Positions 41,432-50,809 of a stretch of 60,046 nucleotides of DNA are shown here, one piece after another (position 1 is the stretch's first letter; every line of letters starts with the position of its first letter). Source of the stretch: DAOUEX01 sp034430235 (lineage in GTDB: Bacteria > Chloroflexota > Anaerolineae > UBA2200). Both the position numbers and the translations under genes were made by a program. A model generated the notes under the pieces. It was not told the DNA's origin, searched no databases, and saw only the letters and a program-made list of their open reading frames with translations. Location: the NCBI GenBank assembly GCA_964478075.1, contig CAYZGO010000021.1:1-60046 (forward strand), in the 5' to 3' direction.

Positions 41432-42574
41432 TCATACTGCGATCTGATACGTGCGATACCGCTTAAAGATGCGCCCACCCATCTTTTCCACTAGCAAACG
41501 CACCCTGGTGTTCTCTTCGGCCACTACTGACATGTCCATCCACTTGTAGCCGCGCTTCAGCGCCGCCCTGATGGTCCTGAGATAGAGAATGGCATCCAGA
41601 CCACGGCCATGATACTCTGGCAGCGTGACCACGATCTTGAAGCTCAGCACGTCAATACGCCTGCCGTACCACCACATTTTCAACCAGTCCCACGGATAGC
41701 GACCGCCGTTCCCATGGATCAACACGCGGTTAACGTCCGGCAGAGCCAGGGAGAAAGCTACAGGCTTGCCGTCAACCTCTGCAAAGTACACGAAATCCTC
41801 GTCCAACAGCGGCTTCATTTCGAGCGCCATGCGCCGGAACTGCGCTTCGCTGATGGGCACGTGGTCGCGCAAGTGCGCCAATGAGGCATTGAACAAGCGA
41901 TGGGCGACGGTGATCTCTTCATCCCAATGTTCGAGACAGGCTTTGCGTACTGTCGTGCCTGCTTTTTTGCTGGCCCATTCCGCAACGCGGCTGATCTTCG
42001 GCGGGATCAATTCCTCGTCATCGGCGCCCTCGGGACGGTCTGCGCGATAAGCGTACACTTCGTTGTACTTGGTCATGCCGTAGCGCTCAGCAAACTCCGC
42101 GTAGTATGGTTTTGTGTGCGCCTCCAACATCACTGGGGGACAGTCTTCGCCCCCGACGAGAAAACCTGGATCCTCGTTGTTGCTAAAGTTGTAAGGCCCA
42201 CGCATGACCGTCATCCCCCGTTCACGCAGCCAGTGGCGCGCCGTGTCGAACAGGGTATGCGCTACGTCATAGTCCTCGATGGTTTCGAAGAAGCCAAAGC
42301 CGCCAACGTTTCGCTTCACATACTCATTGACGTGATAATTGATGTACGGTGCAATCGTTCCCACCACACGGCCATCGCGGAAGGCCAGGAAGAGCGCGGC
42401 ATCACCCTCCTGGAAGAAAGAGGATTTGGCGCGGTCGAAATAGGCCAAACGTCGGGACAAGAGGGGCGGCACCCAATTGCGATCGCCGCGATAGATCTGC
42501 CAGGGAAAGGTGACAAACTGCTTTAGCTGCCCCTTGCTTTGTACTTCTTGGACGCGCAAGTCGGAAGCACGCAT
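41432..42574 (-). CDS. YghO-like GNAT-fold protein, paralog 1
   Basis: 380 aa from ATG 42574, which has GGGGAGGATCC upstream; an open extension to 42886 has no coding character and crosses a REP-like hairpin. The N-terminal signature FPWQIYRGDRNWVPPL and DGRVVGTIAPYINYH, the middle VMRGPYNFSNNEDPGFLV and DCPPVMLEAHTKPYYAEF, and a C-terminal acetyltransferase-like part (VVTLPEYHGRGLDAILYLRTI) mark this family. The acceptor is unknown. A clear paralog with the same signatures sits at 53987-55138. Confidence 0.82.
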   Translation of the reverse strand: MRASDLRVQEVQSKGQLKQFVTFPWQIYRGDRNWVPPLLSRRLAYFDRAKSSFFQEGDAALFLAFRDGRVVGTIAPYINYHVNEYVKRNVGGFGFFETIEDYDVAHTLFDTARHWLRERGMTVMRGPYNFSNNEDPGFLVGGEDCPPVMLEAHTKPYYAEFAERYGMTKYNEVYAYRADRPEGADDEELIPPKISRVAEWASKKAGTTVRKACLEHWDEEITVAHRLFNASLAHLRDHVPISEAQFRRMALEMKPLLDEDFVYFAEVDGKPVAFSLALPDVNRVLIHGNGGRYPWDWLKMWWYGRRIDVLSFKIVVTLPEYHGRGLDAILYLRTIRAALKRGYKWMDMSVVAEENTRVRLLVEKMGGRIFKRYRTYQIAV

Positions 42575-42921
42575 GGATCCTCCCCAGTTCCAGCGCGGCT
42601 CATAGGTAGCGTGGTCCCTGAGCTCAGTGGCCCGTAGAATACACAAGAACGGGGCGCGTGTCAATTCGCTACTGCACAGGTGACTGGCACCTTGGAGGTG
42701 GGTCACCTGATCTGCCAAATGCCTCGCAGAGCTGGCTGAACCAGCACTCGACGTTGCAAACCCGCGGCAGTGCAACTGCCGCTGAACACCAGACACTGAT
42801 TCGCACCAGGCGTCATGTATTCCTACCTTCTTGATCGAGCAGGAGTCTACCATGACCAGTCCACTTTTCAAATGGAAACTGTCCACTTTTGAAGTTCAAA
42901 TAACACAAAGACACACAACAC
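42575..42921. other. Intergenic region with a solo REP-like hairpin
   Basis: Contains the solo hairpin at 42764-42782. No other gene is supported. Confidence 0.5.
42764..42787. repeat. Solo REP-like hairpin
   Basis: GCGGCAGT-GCA-ACTGCCGC (42764-42782, perfect 8-bp stem), followed by TGAAC, the same palindrome and tail as the three flanking the RAYT at 22.5-23.7 kb. It has no tandem array and no cassette flank, as expected of a dispersed single REP. Confidence 0.8.
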
Positions 42922-42949
42922 TTGACTTTTGGTCGAATTTGGCTAGAAT
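42922..42949 (+). promoter_or_regulatory. Promoter of the tRNA pair
   Basis: TTGACT at 42922-42927, a 16-nt spacer and TAGAAT at 42944-42949. Transcription should start about ten bases before tRNA-Leu. Confidence 0.72.
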
Positions 42950-42966
42950 AGACAACGGGCCGGCAC

Positions 42967-43048
42967 GGGGAAGTGTCGGAATGGGTAGACGAGCGTGATT
43001 TAGGATCACGTGGAGCAATCCGTGAGAGTTCGAATCTCTCCTTCCCCA
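42967..43048 (+). tRNA. tRNA-Leu (anticodon UAG)
   Basis: Acceptor stem GGGGAAG / CTTCCCC, anticodon stem CGTGA/TCACG with loop TTTAGGA (anticodon TAG), long class II variable arm (GGAGCAATCC), and T-arm GAGAGTTCGAATCTCTC. The CCA is not encoded. It reads CUN codons. Confidence 0.95.
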
Positions 43049-43064
43049 CAGTGTTGGACCAGAA

Positions 43065-43139
43065 GCGGAAGTGGCTCAGCGGTAGAGCATCTCCTTGCCA
43101 AGGAGAGGGTCACGGGTTCGAATCCCGTCTTCCGCTCCA
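43065..43139 (+). tRNA. tRNA-Gly (anticodon GCC)
   Basis: Acceptor GCGGAAG / CTTCCGC, D-arm GGCTCAGCGGTAGAGC-like, anticodon stem TCTCC/GGAGA with loop TTGCCAA (anticodon GCC), T-arm CGGGTTCGAATCCCG. The CCA end is encoded (43137-43139). It lies 16 bp after tRNA-Leu and shares its transcript. Confidence 0.96.
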
Positions 43140-43146
43140 CAGCCCC

Positions 43147-43174
43147 GAATGCTGGTTCACACGAACCAGCATTC
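43147..43174 (+). terminator. Terminator after the tRNA pair
   Basis: GAATGCTGGTTC, a 4-nt loop and GAACCAGCATTC form a perfect 12-bp stem, followed by TCTCTAT. It separates the tRNAs from the tig operon. Confidence 0.82.
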
Positions 43175-43249
43175 TCTCTATGGGTCGGGTGATGGCGCTG
43201 CGTTCGCCGTGACCCAAACGACGTCACAACAGACACGAGGAGAAGTCAT

Positions 43250-44590
43250 TTGAAAGTCAGCAAGGAGAAGATAGGCCCTTGTGAATACGTGCTCAACATC
43301 GAAGTGGAGCCCGAGCGCTTGCAAGAGCCACTACGCCAGGCTGCGCGGCGACTCAACAAACGCCGCCCGCTGTCAGGTTTCCGCCCTGGCAAAGCACCCT
43401 ATCAGATGGTCGAGCACATGTACGGCAAAGAACCCATCTTTGACGAGATGCTGGGGCGAATTGGCAACGAACTGTACGAGGAAGCACTCAAGCAGAGCGA
43501 GCTCGAACCCTACGACGGCACAGCACTGGAAGTCGTGCAGCTAGAGCCACTGACCCTCAAGCTCACAGTCCCCGTGCAACCCCAGGTCACATTCGACGAC
43601 TACCACAAGATACGTGTGAAGCAAAAGTCGGTCAGGGTGCGCAAAACCGAGATAGACAAAGCTCTAGCCCAGATTCAGGAGGATAACGCCCTGTGGGTGC
43701 CGGTCGAGCGCGCGGTCAAGATGGGCGACCAGGTGCTGATAGACGCTGCGGGCACAACGGACGACGGGAACAAAATCGAGCAACAGGACTTAACCCTGGT
43801 GACCAGCGAAGATATGGCGCCGCCCGAGTTTGGCCAGAACCTGGTGGGCATCAAGCCAGGCGAGAGCAAAGAATTCGATTCCGAATACCCTGCGGACTTT
43901 CGTGATGAGAAGGTGGCTGGCAAGCACGTCCATTTTCGCGTCACGGTGAAATCCGTCAAGGAGAAAGAACTGCCAGCACTGGACGACGAATTGGCACAGA
44001 CCTTTGGTCCTTACGAGACGCTGGCCCAACTCCAGACAAAGATCAAAGAAGAACTGCGCGAACGCAGGAAGGCTGAGGTGAAAGACGCGGCCATCGACGA
44101 GGCACTGGATGCACTGCTCGAGCAAGCTACCCTGGAGTACCCAGCCATAGCCGTCGAGCGCGAGATTGATGACATGATCCAGGCCTCGACCGACAGCCTG
44201 AAGCGACAGGGGTTCACCCTGGAAGGCTACCTCTCCATGTCGAACAAGACCATGGCACAATGGCGTGACGAGATGCGGCCTCGGGCGGAGAAGCGTGTGC
44301 AACGCGCTCTGGTGTTGGCCGAGTTCGCAAAGGCCGAGGGCATCAAGGTCGAGGCGAAAGAAATTGACCAGGAAGTTGACCGTCTGTCCCTGCCTTTCGG
44401 CGAACGGGCAGACGCCGTCAAAGCGACCCTCAGCACAGGACAGCCTCTCCGCTCCATCAGCAGTGACGTCTACAGGCGCAAGGCTCTGGAGCACTTGTTA
44501 GCTATTGCCAGTGGACAGGCCGAGAGCACGCAGAAAGCCGCCGAGACGGCGTCCGAGGCTAAAGAAAGCAGCGGCAAAGGCGAGGCGTAG
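43250..44590 (+). CDS. tig: Trigger factor
   Basis: 446 aa, starting at TTG 43250 with AGGAGA upstream; no ATG fits. Ribosome-bound chaperone. The N-terminal ribosome-binding domain carries the tail signature SGFRPGKAPYQMV (~44-56, FRxGKxP). A shortened or divergent peptidyl-prolyl isomerase domain (~150-235, GDQVLIDAAGTTDDG, FGQNLVGIKPGESKEF) and the helical C-terminal chaperone domain follow. It is the first of a seven-gene co-directional run; clpP follows after 36 bp, as in many bacteria. The Ala/Glu/Ser-rich end is usual. Confidence 0.95.
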   Translation: MKVSKEKIGPCEYVLNIEVEPERLQEPLRQAARRLNKRRPLSGFRPGKAPYQMVEHMYGKEPIFDEMLGRIGNELYEEALKQSELEPYDGTALEVVQLEPLTLKLTVPVQPQVTFDDYHKIRVKQKSVRVRKTEIDKALAQIQEDNALWVPVERAVKMGDQVLIDAAGTTDDGNKIEQQDLTLVTSEDMAPPEFGQNLVGIKPGESKEFDSEYPADFRDEKVAGKHVHFRVTVKSVKEKELPALDDELAQTFGPYETLAQLQTKIKEELRERRKAEVKDAAIDEALDALLEQATLEYPAIAVEREIDDMIQASTDSLKRQGFTLEGYLSMSNKTMAQWRDEMRPRAEKRVQRALVLAEFAKAEGIKVEAKEIDQEVDRLSLPFGERADAVKATLSTGQPLRSISSDVYRRKALEHLLAIASGQAESTQKAAETASEAKESSGKGEA

Positions 44591-44626
44591 AGTAACAGTG
44601 TAGGACATAGAGACAAGGAGACTGGC

Positions 44627-45241
44627 ATGAGCCACAGAACATACGACACGCTTGTTCCCATGGTGATCGAAGCGACGGGCCGGGGAGAGCGCGCATACGA
44701 CATTTTTTCTCTTTTGCTCAAGGAGAGAATCATCTTTCTGGGCACACCCATTGATGACAACGTGTCCAACCTGGTGGTGGCCCAACTCTTGTTCCTGGAT
44801 CGAGAGGATCCGGAACAGGAAATCTCCCTGTACATTAACTCGCCAGGCGGAGCAATCAGCGCCGGACTGGCTGTCTACGACACCATGCAGCTCATCCGTG
44901 CGCCAGTCTCAACCATCGCCGTCGGCATGACCGCCAGCATGGGCACCATCCTGCTCTGCGCAGGAGCAAAGGGCAAGCGCTACTCGCTGCCTAACGCCAC
45001 AGTGCACATCCACCAACCTTGGGGCGGGGTGCAGGGCCAGGCCGTGGACATCGAAATCGAAGCCCGGCGCATCCTGCGTGAGCGGGAACGGCTGAACAAG
45101 ATCCTGGCCAACCACACTGGCCAATCTTTAGAGCGCATCAACCAGGACACGGACCGCAACTTTTGGATGAACGCGGAAGAGGCTGTGGAATACGGCATCG
45201 TGGACGAGGTGCTGGTGAAATCCGAACCCAGCGAGGAATAA
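44627..45241 (+). CDS. clpP: ATP-dependent Clp protease proteolytic subunit
   Basis: 204 aa. Serine peptidase forming the 14-mer chamber. Catalytic Ser in VGMTASMGTILLCAGAKG (~100), His in ATVHIHQPWGG (~125), Asp in INQDTDRNFWM (~174). The N-terminal MVIEATGRGERAYDIFSLLL is the family signature. AAGGAGA precedes the ATG. Its unfoldase gene clpX follows after 12 bp. Confidence 0.97.
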   Translation: MSHRTYDTLVPMVIEATGRGERAYDIFSLLLKERIIFLGTPIDDNVSNLVVAQLLFLDREDPEQEISLYINSPGGAISAGLAVYDTMQLIRAPVSTIAVGMTASMGTILLCAGAKGKRYSLPNATVHIHQPWGGVQGQAVDIEIEARRILRERERLNKILANHTGQSLERINQDTDRNFWMNAEEAVEYGIVDEVLVKSEPSEE

Positions 45242-45253
45242 AGGAAGAGCACC

Positions 45254-46516
45254 ATGCGCAAGGAACACAACATCCAGCACTGTTCTTTCTGCAAGAGGCC
45301 GCAGTATGAGGTGAACCACCTAATTGCTGGCCCCGGCAACGTCTATATCTGCGACGAATGTGTGCGCATTTGTCAGGACATCCTGGAGCAGGAGCAAGTC
45401 CCCGTCAGGCCGCTGAATCACGTGGAGGGCAAAAGGATCCCGCCCCCCATGGAAATCTATCAACGGCTCAACGAGTACGTGGTGGGGCAGGATCAGGCCA
45501 AGAAAGTGCTGGCCGTCGCTGTCTACAACCACTACAAGCGCACCATGGCCAGGCAGGAGCAGAACGACCTGGAGTTGCAGAAGAGCAACATCCTGCTCAT
45601 GGGGCCCACCGGTTGTGGCAAGACGCTGCTGGCCCAGACGCTGGCCAAGATACTGGACGCGCCCTTTACCCTGGCTGACGCCACATCACTAACAGAGGCG
45701 GGCTACGTGGGCGAGGACGTGGAGAACATCCTGCTGCGTCTGATCCAGGCCGCCGACGGCGACCTGCCGCGCGCTTCCAGAGGCATCGTTTACATTGACG
45801 AGATAGATAAGATTGCGCGCAAGAGCGGGGACAGCCCTTCCATCACCAGGGATGTCTCCGGCGAGGGTGTACAGCAGGGCCTGCTCAAAATCCTGGAGGG
45901 CACCGTGGCCAACGTGCCGCCCAAAGGCGGGCGCAAGCATCCACACCAGGAATTCATCCAGCTTGACACGACTGACATACTTTTCATCTGTGGAGGCGCC
46001 TTCGAGGGCCTGGAAGAAATCACCGCCAAGCGACTGGGCACACACAAGGTATTAGGCTTCAAGGGTCGTGCCGGCCGCAAGAAGACTGAGTGGGGCAGGG
46101 CAGAGTTGCTGAAACACGTCAACTCGGATGACTTGCTGGCGTACGGCCTCATCCCCGAGTTCGTCGGTCGCCTGCCGGTGGTGGTCAGCGTGGACCCCCT
46201 GGATGAGGATATGCTGATACGCATCCTCAGCCAGCCCAAAAACGCCATCATCAAGCAATTCCAAAGGCTCTTTGCTCTCGACGGGGTGGAACTCGTCTTC
46301 TCAGAAGATGCGTTGCGGGAGACGGCCCGCGAGGCGCTGCGCTATCGCATGGGCGCACGCGGCCTGCGCTCCATCATCGAGGAAACTCTGCTGGAAACAA
46401 TGTTCGAGATTCCCTCGCGTCAGGACGTCAAGCAAGTCGTGATTGACGCGCAGAAAATCCATGAGCGCAAGAGGAGGCAGTCGCTCGAGGAATGGGATAT
46501 GGAAGAGACCGCGTAG
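45254..46516 (+). CDS. clpX: ATP-dependent Clp protease ATP-binding subunit ClpX
   Basis: 420 aa. N-terminal C4 zinc finger (CSFC at ~10-13 and CDEC at ~36) for substrate and adaptor binding. AAA+ core with Walker A GPTGCGKTLLAQTLA (~118-132), Walker B IVYIDEIDKIARKS (~178), the Arg-finger region, and the C-terminal sensor-2 GARGLRSIIEE. It unfolds proteins into ClpP. AGGAAGAGC precedes the ATG. Confidence 0.97.
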   Translation: MRKEHNIQHCSFCKRPQYEVNHLIAGPGNVYICDECVRICQDILEQEQVPVRPLNHVEGKRIPPPMEIYQRLNEYVVGQDQAKKVLAVAVYNHYKRTMARQEQNDLELQKSNILLMGPTGCGKTLLAQTLAKILDAPFTLADATSLTEAGYVGEDVENILLRLIQAADGDLPRASRGIVYIDEIDKIARKSGDSPSITRDVSGEGVQQGLLKILEGTVANVPPKGGRKHPHQEFIQLDTTDILFICGGAFEGLEEITAKRLGTHKVLGFKGRAGRKKTEWGRAELLKHVNSDDLLAYGLIPEFVGRLPVVVSVDPLDEDMLIRILSQPKNAIIKQFQRLFALDGVELVFSEDALRETAREALRYRMGARGLRSIIEETLLETMFEIPSRQDVKQVVIDAQKIHERKRRQSLEEWDMEETA

Positions 46517-46526
46517 GAGTATCCCT

Positions 46527-49292
46527 ATGATAACCAGTGCGGAGATCCGCAGAGCTTTTCTCGCCTACTTCCAGGATAGAGGCCACACCGTCGTACCAAG
46601 TTCGCCGCTCATTCCGGCGAACGACCCAACGCTGCTCTTCACCAACGCTGGAATGGTGCAATTCAAAGACGTCTTCCTGGGCGTAGAGAAGCGCGACTAT
46701 AAGCGCGCCACAACTGCGCAGAAGTGTATGCGCGTGAGCGGTAAGCACAACGATCTAGAGACCGTGGGGACCTCGCTGCGTCACCATACTTTCTTCGAGA
46801 TGCTGGGCAACTTTTCCTTCGGCGACTATTTCAAACGTGAGGCCATCGCCTACGCCTGGACATTCCTGACCGATGTCATGGGCCTGGACAAACAACGCCT
46901 GTACCCCACGGTCTATCTCGATGATGATGAGGCTTTTGCTTTGTGGCAGGAAGTGGCTGGGGTGCCCACCACACGCATCACCAGGCTGGGTAAGAAGGAC
47001 AACTTCTGGGCTATGGGCGATACTGGCCCCAACGGACCCTGCTCAGAGATCATCTACGATCGTGGCCCAGAGCACTGCACCTGCGGTCGCCCTGACTGCA
47101 ATCTAAGCATTGAGTGCGAGCGTTGGTGGGAGCTATGGAACCTGGTGTTCATGCAATACGAGACTTCCGCTGACGGCGCGACGCGCCCACTGCCCAAGCC
47201 CAGCATTGACACAGGCCTCGGCATGGAACGCCTCGTCGCCGTGATGCAGGGTGTAGACAGCAATTACGAGACTGACTTGTTCTGGCCCATCATGCAACGC
47301 ACGCAGGAGTTGCTAGGGCACAGTGATGCACAGCGCGAAGAGCGCATCATCTCCTATCGCGTCATCGCCGACCACGCACGGGCCATTGCTTTTCTCATCG
47401 CCGATGGCGTGCTGCCAGGCAACGAGGGACGCAACTATGTACTGCGCCTGATCTTGCGGCGCGCTGCACGCCATGGCAAGCTGCTCGGCTTCGAGAAGCC
47501 CTTCATGGCTGAGATGGTCAAAGTCGCGGTAGACATCATGGGCGAGTACTACGACGAACTGATCCAGCGGCGCGACTTTATCCTCGAAGCCACCAATCAC
47601 GAGGAGGAGCGCTTCCTGCAGACGCTGGACATCGGCCTGAACCTGCTCGACCAGGTCATCGCCGAGGTCGAAGAGGCCGGCCAGAGCGTCATACCGGGAG
47701 ACAAGGCTTTCCGCCTGTACGACACCTACGGCTTTCCATTGGATCTCACACGTGACGTAGCCAAAGAGCACGGCCTGTCTGTAGACGAAGCGAGCTTTGC
47801 AGCAGCGATGGAGGCCCAGCGCGAACGTGCGCGTGCCGCTCAACGCTTCGAGGTGGGGCGGGCGCAGGAATTGTATCGCGGACTGGGTCTGCCAGCGACC
47901 TCGTTCGTGGGCCACGAGACAATCACGTCCAGCGCGGAGGTGCTGGCGCTGGTCAGGGATGGCCAGGTGCAGGAGAAAGTTGGCCCGGGCCAGAAAGTCG
48001 AGATAGTACTGGACCGCACCCCCTTCTACGGCGAGAGCGGCGGCCAGGTCGGTGACACGGGCATCATCCTGGGACCGCAGGGGCGCATGCAGGTGGACGA
48101 GACCCACCGCCCCGTTCCCGAGTTGACGGCGCACTACGGCCTAGTCACAGATGGCACCATCGCTAGAGGTGAGCAAGTAGAGGCGAGCGTGCACGACGGG
48201 CGGCGTCTGGACATCGCCCGCAACCACACGGCCACCCACTTGCTGCATCGAGCGCTACAGAAGGTGTTGGGCGATCACGTGCGGCAGGCCGGGTCGCTGG
48301 TAGCGCCAGATCGCCTGCGCTTCGATTTCTCCCATCTACAGTCCGTCTCCACTGAGGAATTGCGACAGATTGAGCGCGAGGTCAACACAATCATACGTGC
48401 AGACCTGCCGGTGATAGCAAGCGTCACAACCTTCAAGAAGGCACGGGCCAGTGGTGCGATGGCTCTGTTCGGTGAGAAATACGGCGATACGGTGCGCATG
48501 ATCAGCGTGGGCGACCGCTACAGCCGCGAGTTGTGCGGCGGCACGCACGTGCGCAGTACCGGCCAAATCGGATTCTTCCACATCCTCAGCGAGTCCAGCG
48601 TGGGCTCTGGCCTGCGCCGTATCGAGGCCGTCACTGGTCACGGTGCCGAAGCGCACGTACAGCAGCAACTTGCCATCCTGACTGAAGCTGCTACTGTCCT
48701 GCAATCCAGGCCTGATGATCTGCCTCAAAGGGCCCTGCAGCTAATGGGACAGCTACGCGAGCAGCAGCGCCAAATCGAGCAATTGCGCCGCCGGACAGCC
48801 CGCGAGGATACAGAGCGCCTGCTGAGCCAGGTGCAGAATGTGGCAGGCGTGCAGGTATTGGTAGGTCAGGTGGACGCCGATAGCATGGAGCGCCTGCGCG
48901 AGATGGTTGACCTCTCCCGAGAGGGCCTGCTCAACATGGAGAAGAACCGGGACCAGGTGACCTCAGGGTCAGCGATCGTGCTAGGCACAATAATAGATGA
49001 GAAGCCGACCCTGGTGGCCGCCGTGACACCCGATGGGCTAGCGAGAGGCCTGCACGCGGGTAAGTTGGTGGGCTTCATCGCCAAGTTCATCGGTGGCGGA
49101 GGCGGTGGACGTCCCGAGATGGGACAGGCCGGTGGCCGTGACGCCAGCAAGCTGGCGGAAGCCCTAGCTCAGGTTCCGCGACAAGTGTCGAGTCAAATCC
49201 AGCTGAAATGGAAAATACGCAACAAAGCCGCCGATAAGCCCCGAGATCACCAGCCGCGCTCAAAAGATGGACAAGCTACGGCTGAGAACTGA
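46527..49292 (+). CDS. alaS: Alanyl-tRNA synthetase
   Basis: 921 aa from ATG 46527 (GGAG seven bases upstream), 10 bp after clpX. Class II core: SAEIRRAFLAYFQDRGH, TLLFTNAGMVQFKDVFLG and TDTGLGMERLVAV-type motif 3 (STDTGLGMERLV reads SIDTGLGMERLV here). Editing domain with the zinc ligands in NHTATHLLHRAL (~573-584) and CGGTHVRSTGQIG (~672). C-terminal coiled coil and C-Ala domain with GGGGGGRPEMGQAGG. It charges tRNA-Ala and clears mischarged Ser/Gly. The stop overlaps the next start by one base. Confidence 0.97.
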   Translation: MITSAEIRRAFLAYFQDRGHTVVPSSPLIPANDPTLLFTNAGMVQFKDVFLGVEKRDYKRATTAQKCMRVSGKHNDLETVGTSLRHHTFFEMLGNFSFGDYFKREAIAYAWTFLTDVMGLDKQRLYPTVYLDDDEAFALWQEVAGVPTTRITRLGKKDNFWAMGDTGPNGPCSEIIYDRGPEHCTCGRPDCNLSIECERWWELWNLVFMQYETSADGATRPLPKPSIDTGLGMERLVAVMQGVDSNYETDLFWPIMQRTQELLGHSDAQREERIISYRVIADHARAIAFLIADGVLPGNEGRNYVLRLILRRAARHGKLLGFEKPFMAEMVKVAVDIMGEYYDELIQRRDFILEATNHEEERFLQTLDIGLNLLDQVIAEVEEAGQSVIPGDKAFRLYDTYGFPLDLTRDVAKEHGLSVDEASFAAAMEAQRERARAAQRFEVGRAQELYRGLGLPATSFVGHETITSSAEVLALVRDGQVQEKVGPGQKVEIVLDRTPFYGESGGQVGDTGIILGPQGRMQVDETHRPVPELTAHYGLVTDGTIARGEQVEASVHDGRRLDIARNHTATHLLHRALQKVLGDHVRQAGSLVAPDRLRFDFSHLQSVSTEELRQIEREVNTIIRADLPVIASVTTFKKARASGAMALFGEKYGDTVRMISVGDRYSRELCGGTHVRSTGQIGFFHILSESSVGSGLRRIEAVTGHGAEAHVQQQLAILTEAATVLQSRPDDLPQRALQLMGQLREQQRQIEQLRRRTAREDTERLLSQVQNVAGVQVLVGQVDADSMERLREMVDLSREGLLNMEKNRDQVTSGSAIVLGTIIDEKPTLVAAVTPDGLARGLHAGKLVGFIAKFIGGGGGGRPEMGQAGGRDASKLAEALAQVPRQVSSQIQLKWKIRNKAADKPRDHQPRSKDGQATAEN

Positions 49293-50806
49293 TGCAAATC
49301 ATCGAACTTGAAGGCGACGAGAACATCACCATCATTCGCAACTTGCTGGAGCGCGCTGCAGACAGCGAAGTGCTGCTCTTCGTGCCCAAGGGTTGCGAAA
49401 CGCTGGAGAACAACAAAGTCAACCTCATGGTGCTGCGCCGCTGGGCTGACAATCTGACCTTGCAGGTGGGCCTGGTGATCGAGGACAGAGAAACCCGCCG
49501 CTTGGCCAGGGAGGTCGGCTTCGTTGTGCTGCCATCCATCGAGATGGGCCAAAAGGCGAATCTACGCCTCCTGGACCGAAGCAGGCGTCGTCGCAGAGGA
49601 CTGCCACCACGGCCCACCCCGAGGTTGCTGTTCAAGAGGCCCAGTGGCAGGCCAGCAATCGGCAAGAGAAGACGACAAACCACCCTGAGTGCCTATGCCG
49701 GCTCTCTTGTCGCCGCGACAGTGTTCCTGGTCCTGGCATTTGCGCTGCTTTTCATACTCCCAAGCGCCACGGTCACGCTCAAGCCACTGAGCGAACCTGT
49801 GGAGGCGGCCATGGAGATAGTCGGTGCGGCCGGATTGACAGAGATCAATTACGGCTTGGCCGAAGTACCAGCCGGCACGGTGCGCGTTGAACGAGAGGAC
49901 ATCGATACTATTGCCACTACAAACAAACGCGACGTCCCCGATGGGCACGCGCAAGGATCGGTAGTCCTTGCCAACAAGACTACCATGCCTGTGACAATCA
50001 CCAAGGGCACTGTCGTGTGCACCAGTTTCGGCGAGAGCGTGCGTTTCTATATCGTGGCCGACGCCTGGCTGCCCGGAGAGCTGTACCGCACGGTGCGGGT
50101 GGGCATCATCGCTGCACAGCCCGGCCTTGGTGGCAACGTGCCTGCGCTCACCATCAACACAGTAGAAGGCGAACTGGCGGCACAGGTGGACGTATTGAAT
50201 GACACGCGCACCAGTGACGGAACAGTGCGGCGTATGTCCACGGTGGATGGCGAGGACAAAGTCCATCTGCGGGCCAAATTAGTGAAGCGCCTGCAGGAAG
50301 AGGCTTACAGAGAACTGACCTCATCTCTCGCGCAGGGCGAGTTCATACCCGCCGAGTCGCTCATCATCACTGTCCTGGACGAAGAGTTCGACCACAAGAT
50401 TGACGACATGACTGACGAATTGGGCCTGAGGATGAAGGTGGAAGTGAGCGGCCTGGCCGTCAGCGGCGCTGACGGGGAGAAGCTGCTGCTGCGCCTGCTG
50501 GAGCAGCGCATGAAGCCGGGTTACCATCTGCTTGCCGGCAGCGCCAGTTTCGAGCGGGGCAGCCTGATCAATGCCACACCAGAACGGGCACGCTTCAGCA
50601 TGAGCGTGCGAGCAGCCATAGCGCCAGCTATTGACACAGCGGCAGTCAGAGGCGCAATCGCTGGTAAGACCGTTGACGCGGCCAAAGAGCACCTTTCGCG
50701 CCAGTTCAAACTCGCGTCCGAACCCCACATCGAGCTAGGTGGCAGCCTGTTGCGCCGCCTGCCCTGGTGGACGGCTCGCATACGCGTACGGATCAGTGTG
50801 GAGTAA
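49292..50806 (+). CDS. Baseplate-J-like membrane protein (Chloroflexota type)
   Basis: 504 aa. Cytosolic N-terminal domain (~1-90): IIELEGDENITIIRNLLERA, then VLLFVPKGC and IEDRETRRLAREVGFVVLP. A basic linker (~95-128, RRRRRGLPPRP) leads to one membrane helix (AATVFLVLAFALLFILP), then a long extracytoplasmic part that resembles baseplate J/gp47 barrels (VPAGTVRVEREDIDTIATT, GSVVLANKTTMPVTITKGT, GGNVPALTINTVEGELA). No phage genes surround it, so it is a resident bacterial protein. The function is unknown. Its ATG overlaps the alaS stop (TGATG) and ruvX follows after three bases. Confidence 0.78.
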   Translation: MQIIELEGDENITIIRNLLERAADSEVLLFVPKGCETLENNKVNLMVLRRWADNLTLQVGLVIEDRETRRLAREVGFVVLPSIEMGQKANLRLLDRSRRRRRGLPPRPTPRLLFKRPSGRPAIGKRRRQTTLSAYAGSLVAATVFLVLAFALLFILPSATVTLKPLSEPVEAAMEIVGAAGLTEINYGLAEVPAGTVRVEREDIDTIATTNKRDVPDGHAQGSVVLANKTTMPVTITKGTVVCTSFGESVRFYIVADAWLPGELYRTVRVGIIAAQPGLGGNVPALTINTVEGELAAQVDVLNDTRTSDGTVRRMSTVDGEDKVHLRAKLVKRLQEEAYRELTSSLAQGEFIPAESLIITVLDEEFDHKIDDMTDELGLRMKVEVSGLAVSGADGEKLLLRLLEQRMKPGYHLLAGSASFERGSLINATPERARFSMSVRAAIAPAIDTAAVRGAIAGKTVDAAKEHLSRQFKLASEPHIELGGSLLRRLPWWTARIRVRISVE

Positions 50807-50809
50807 GCC

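Noticed and set aside
42575..42886. N-terminal extension of the first YghO-like protein
   Set aside because: It runs across a REP-like hairpin, lacks family similarity, and the ATG at 42574 has a good ribosome site.
49292..50806. Prophage remnant, from the baseplate-J similarity
   Set aside because: No phage structural, integrase or lysis genes nearby; it is embedded in a housekeeping operon.
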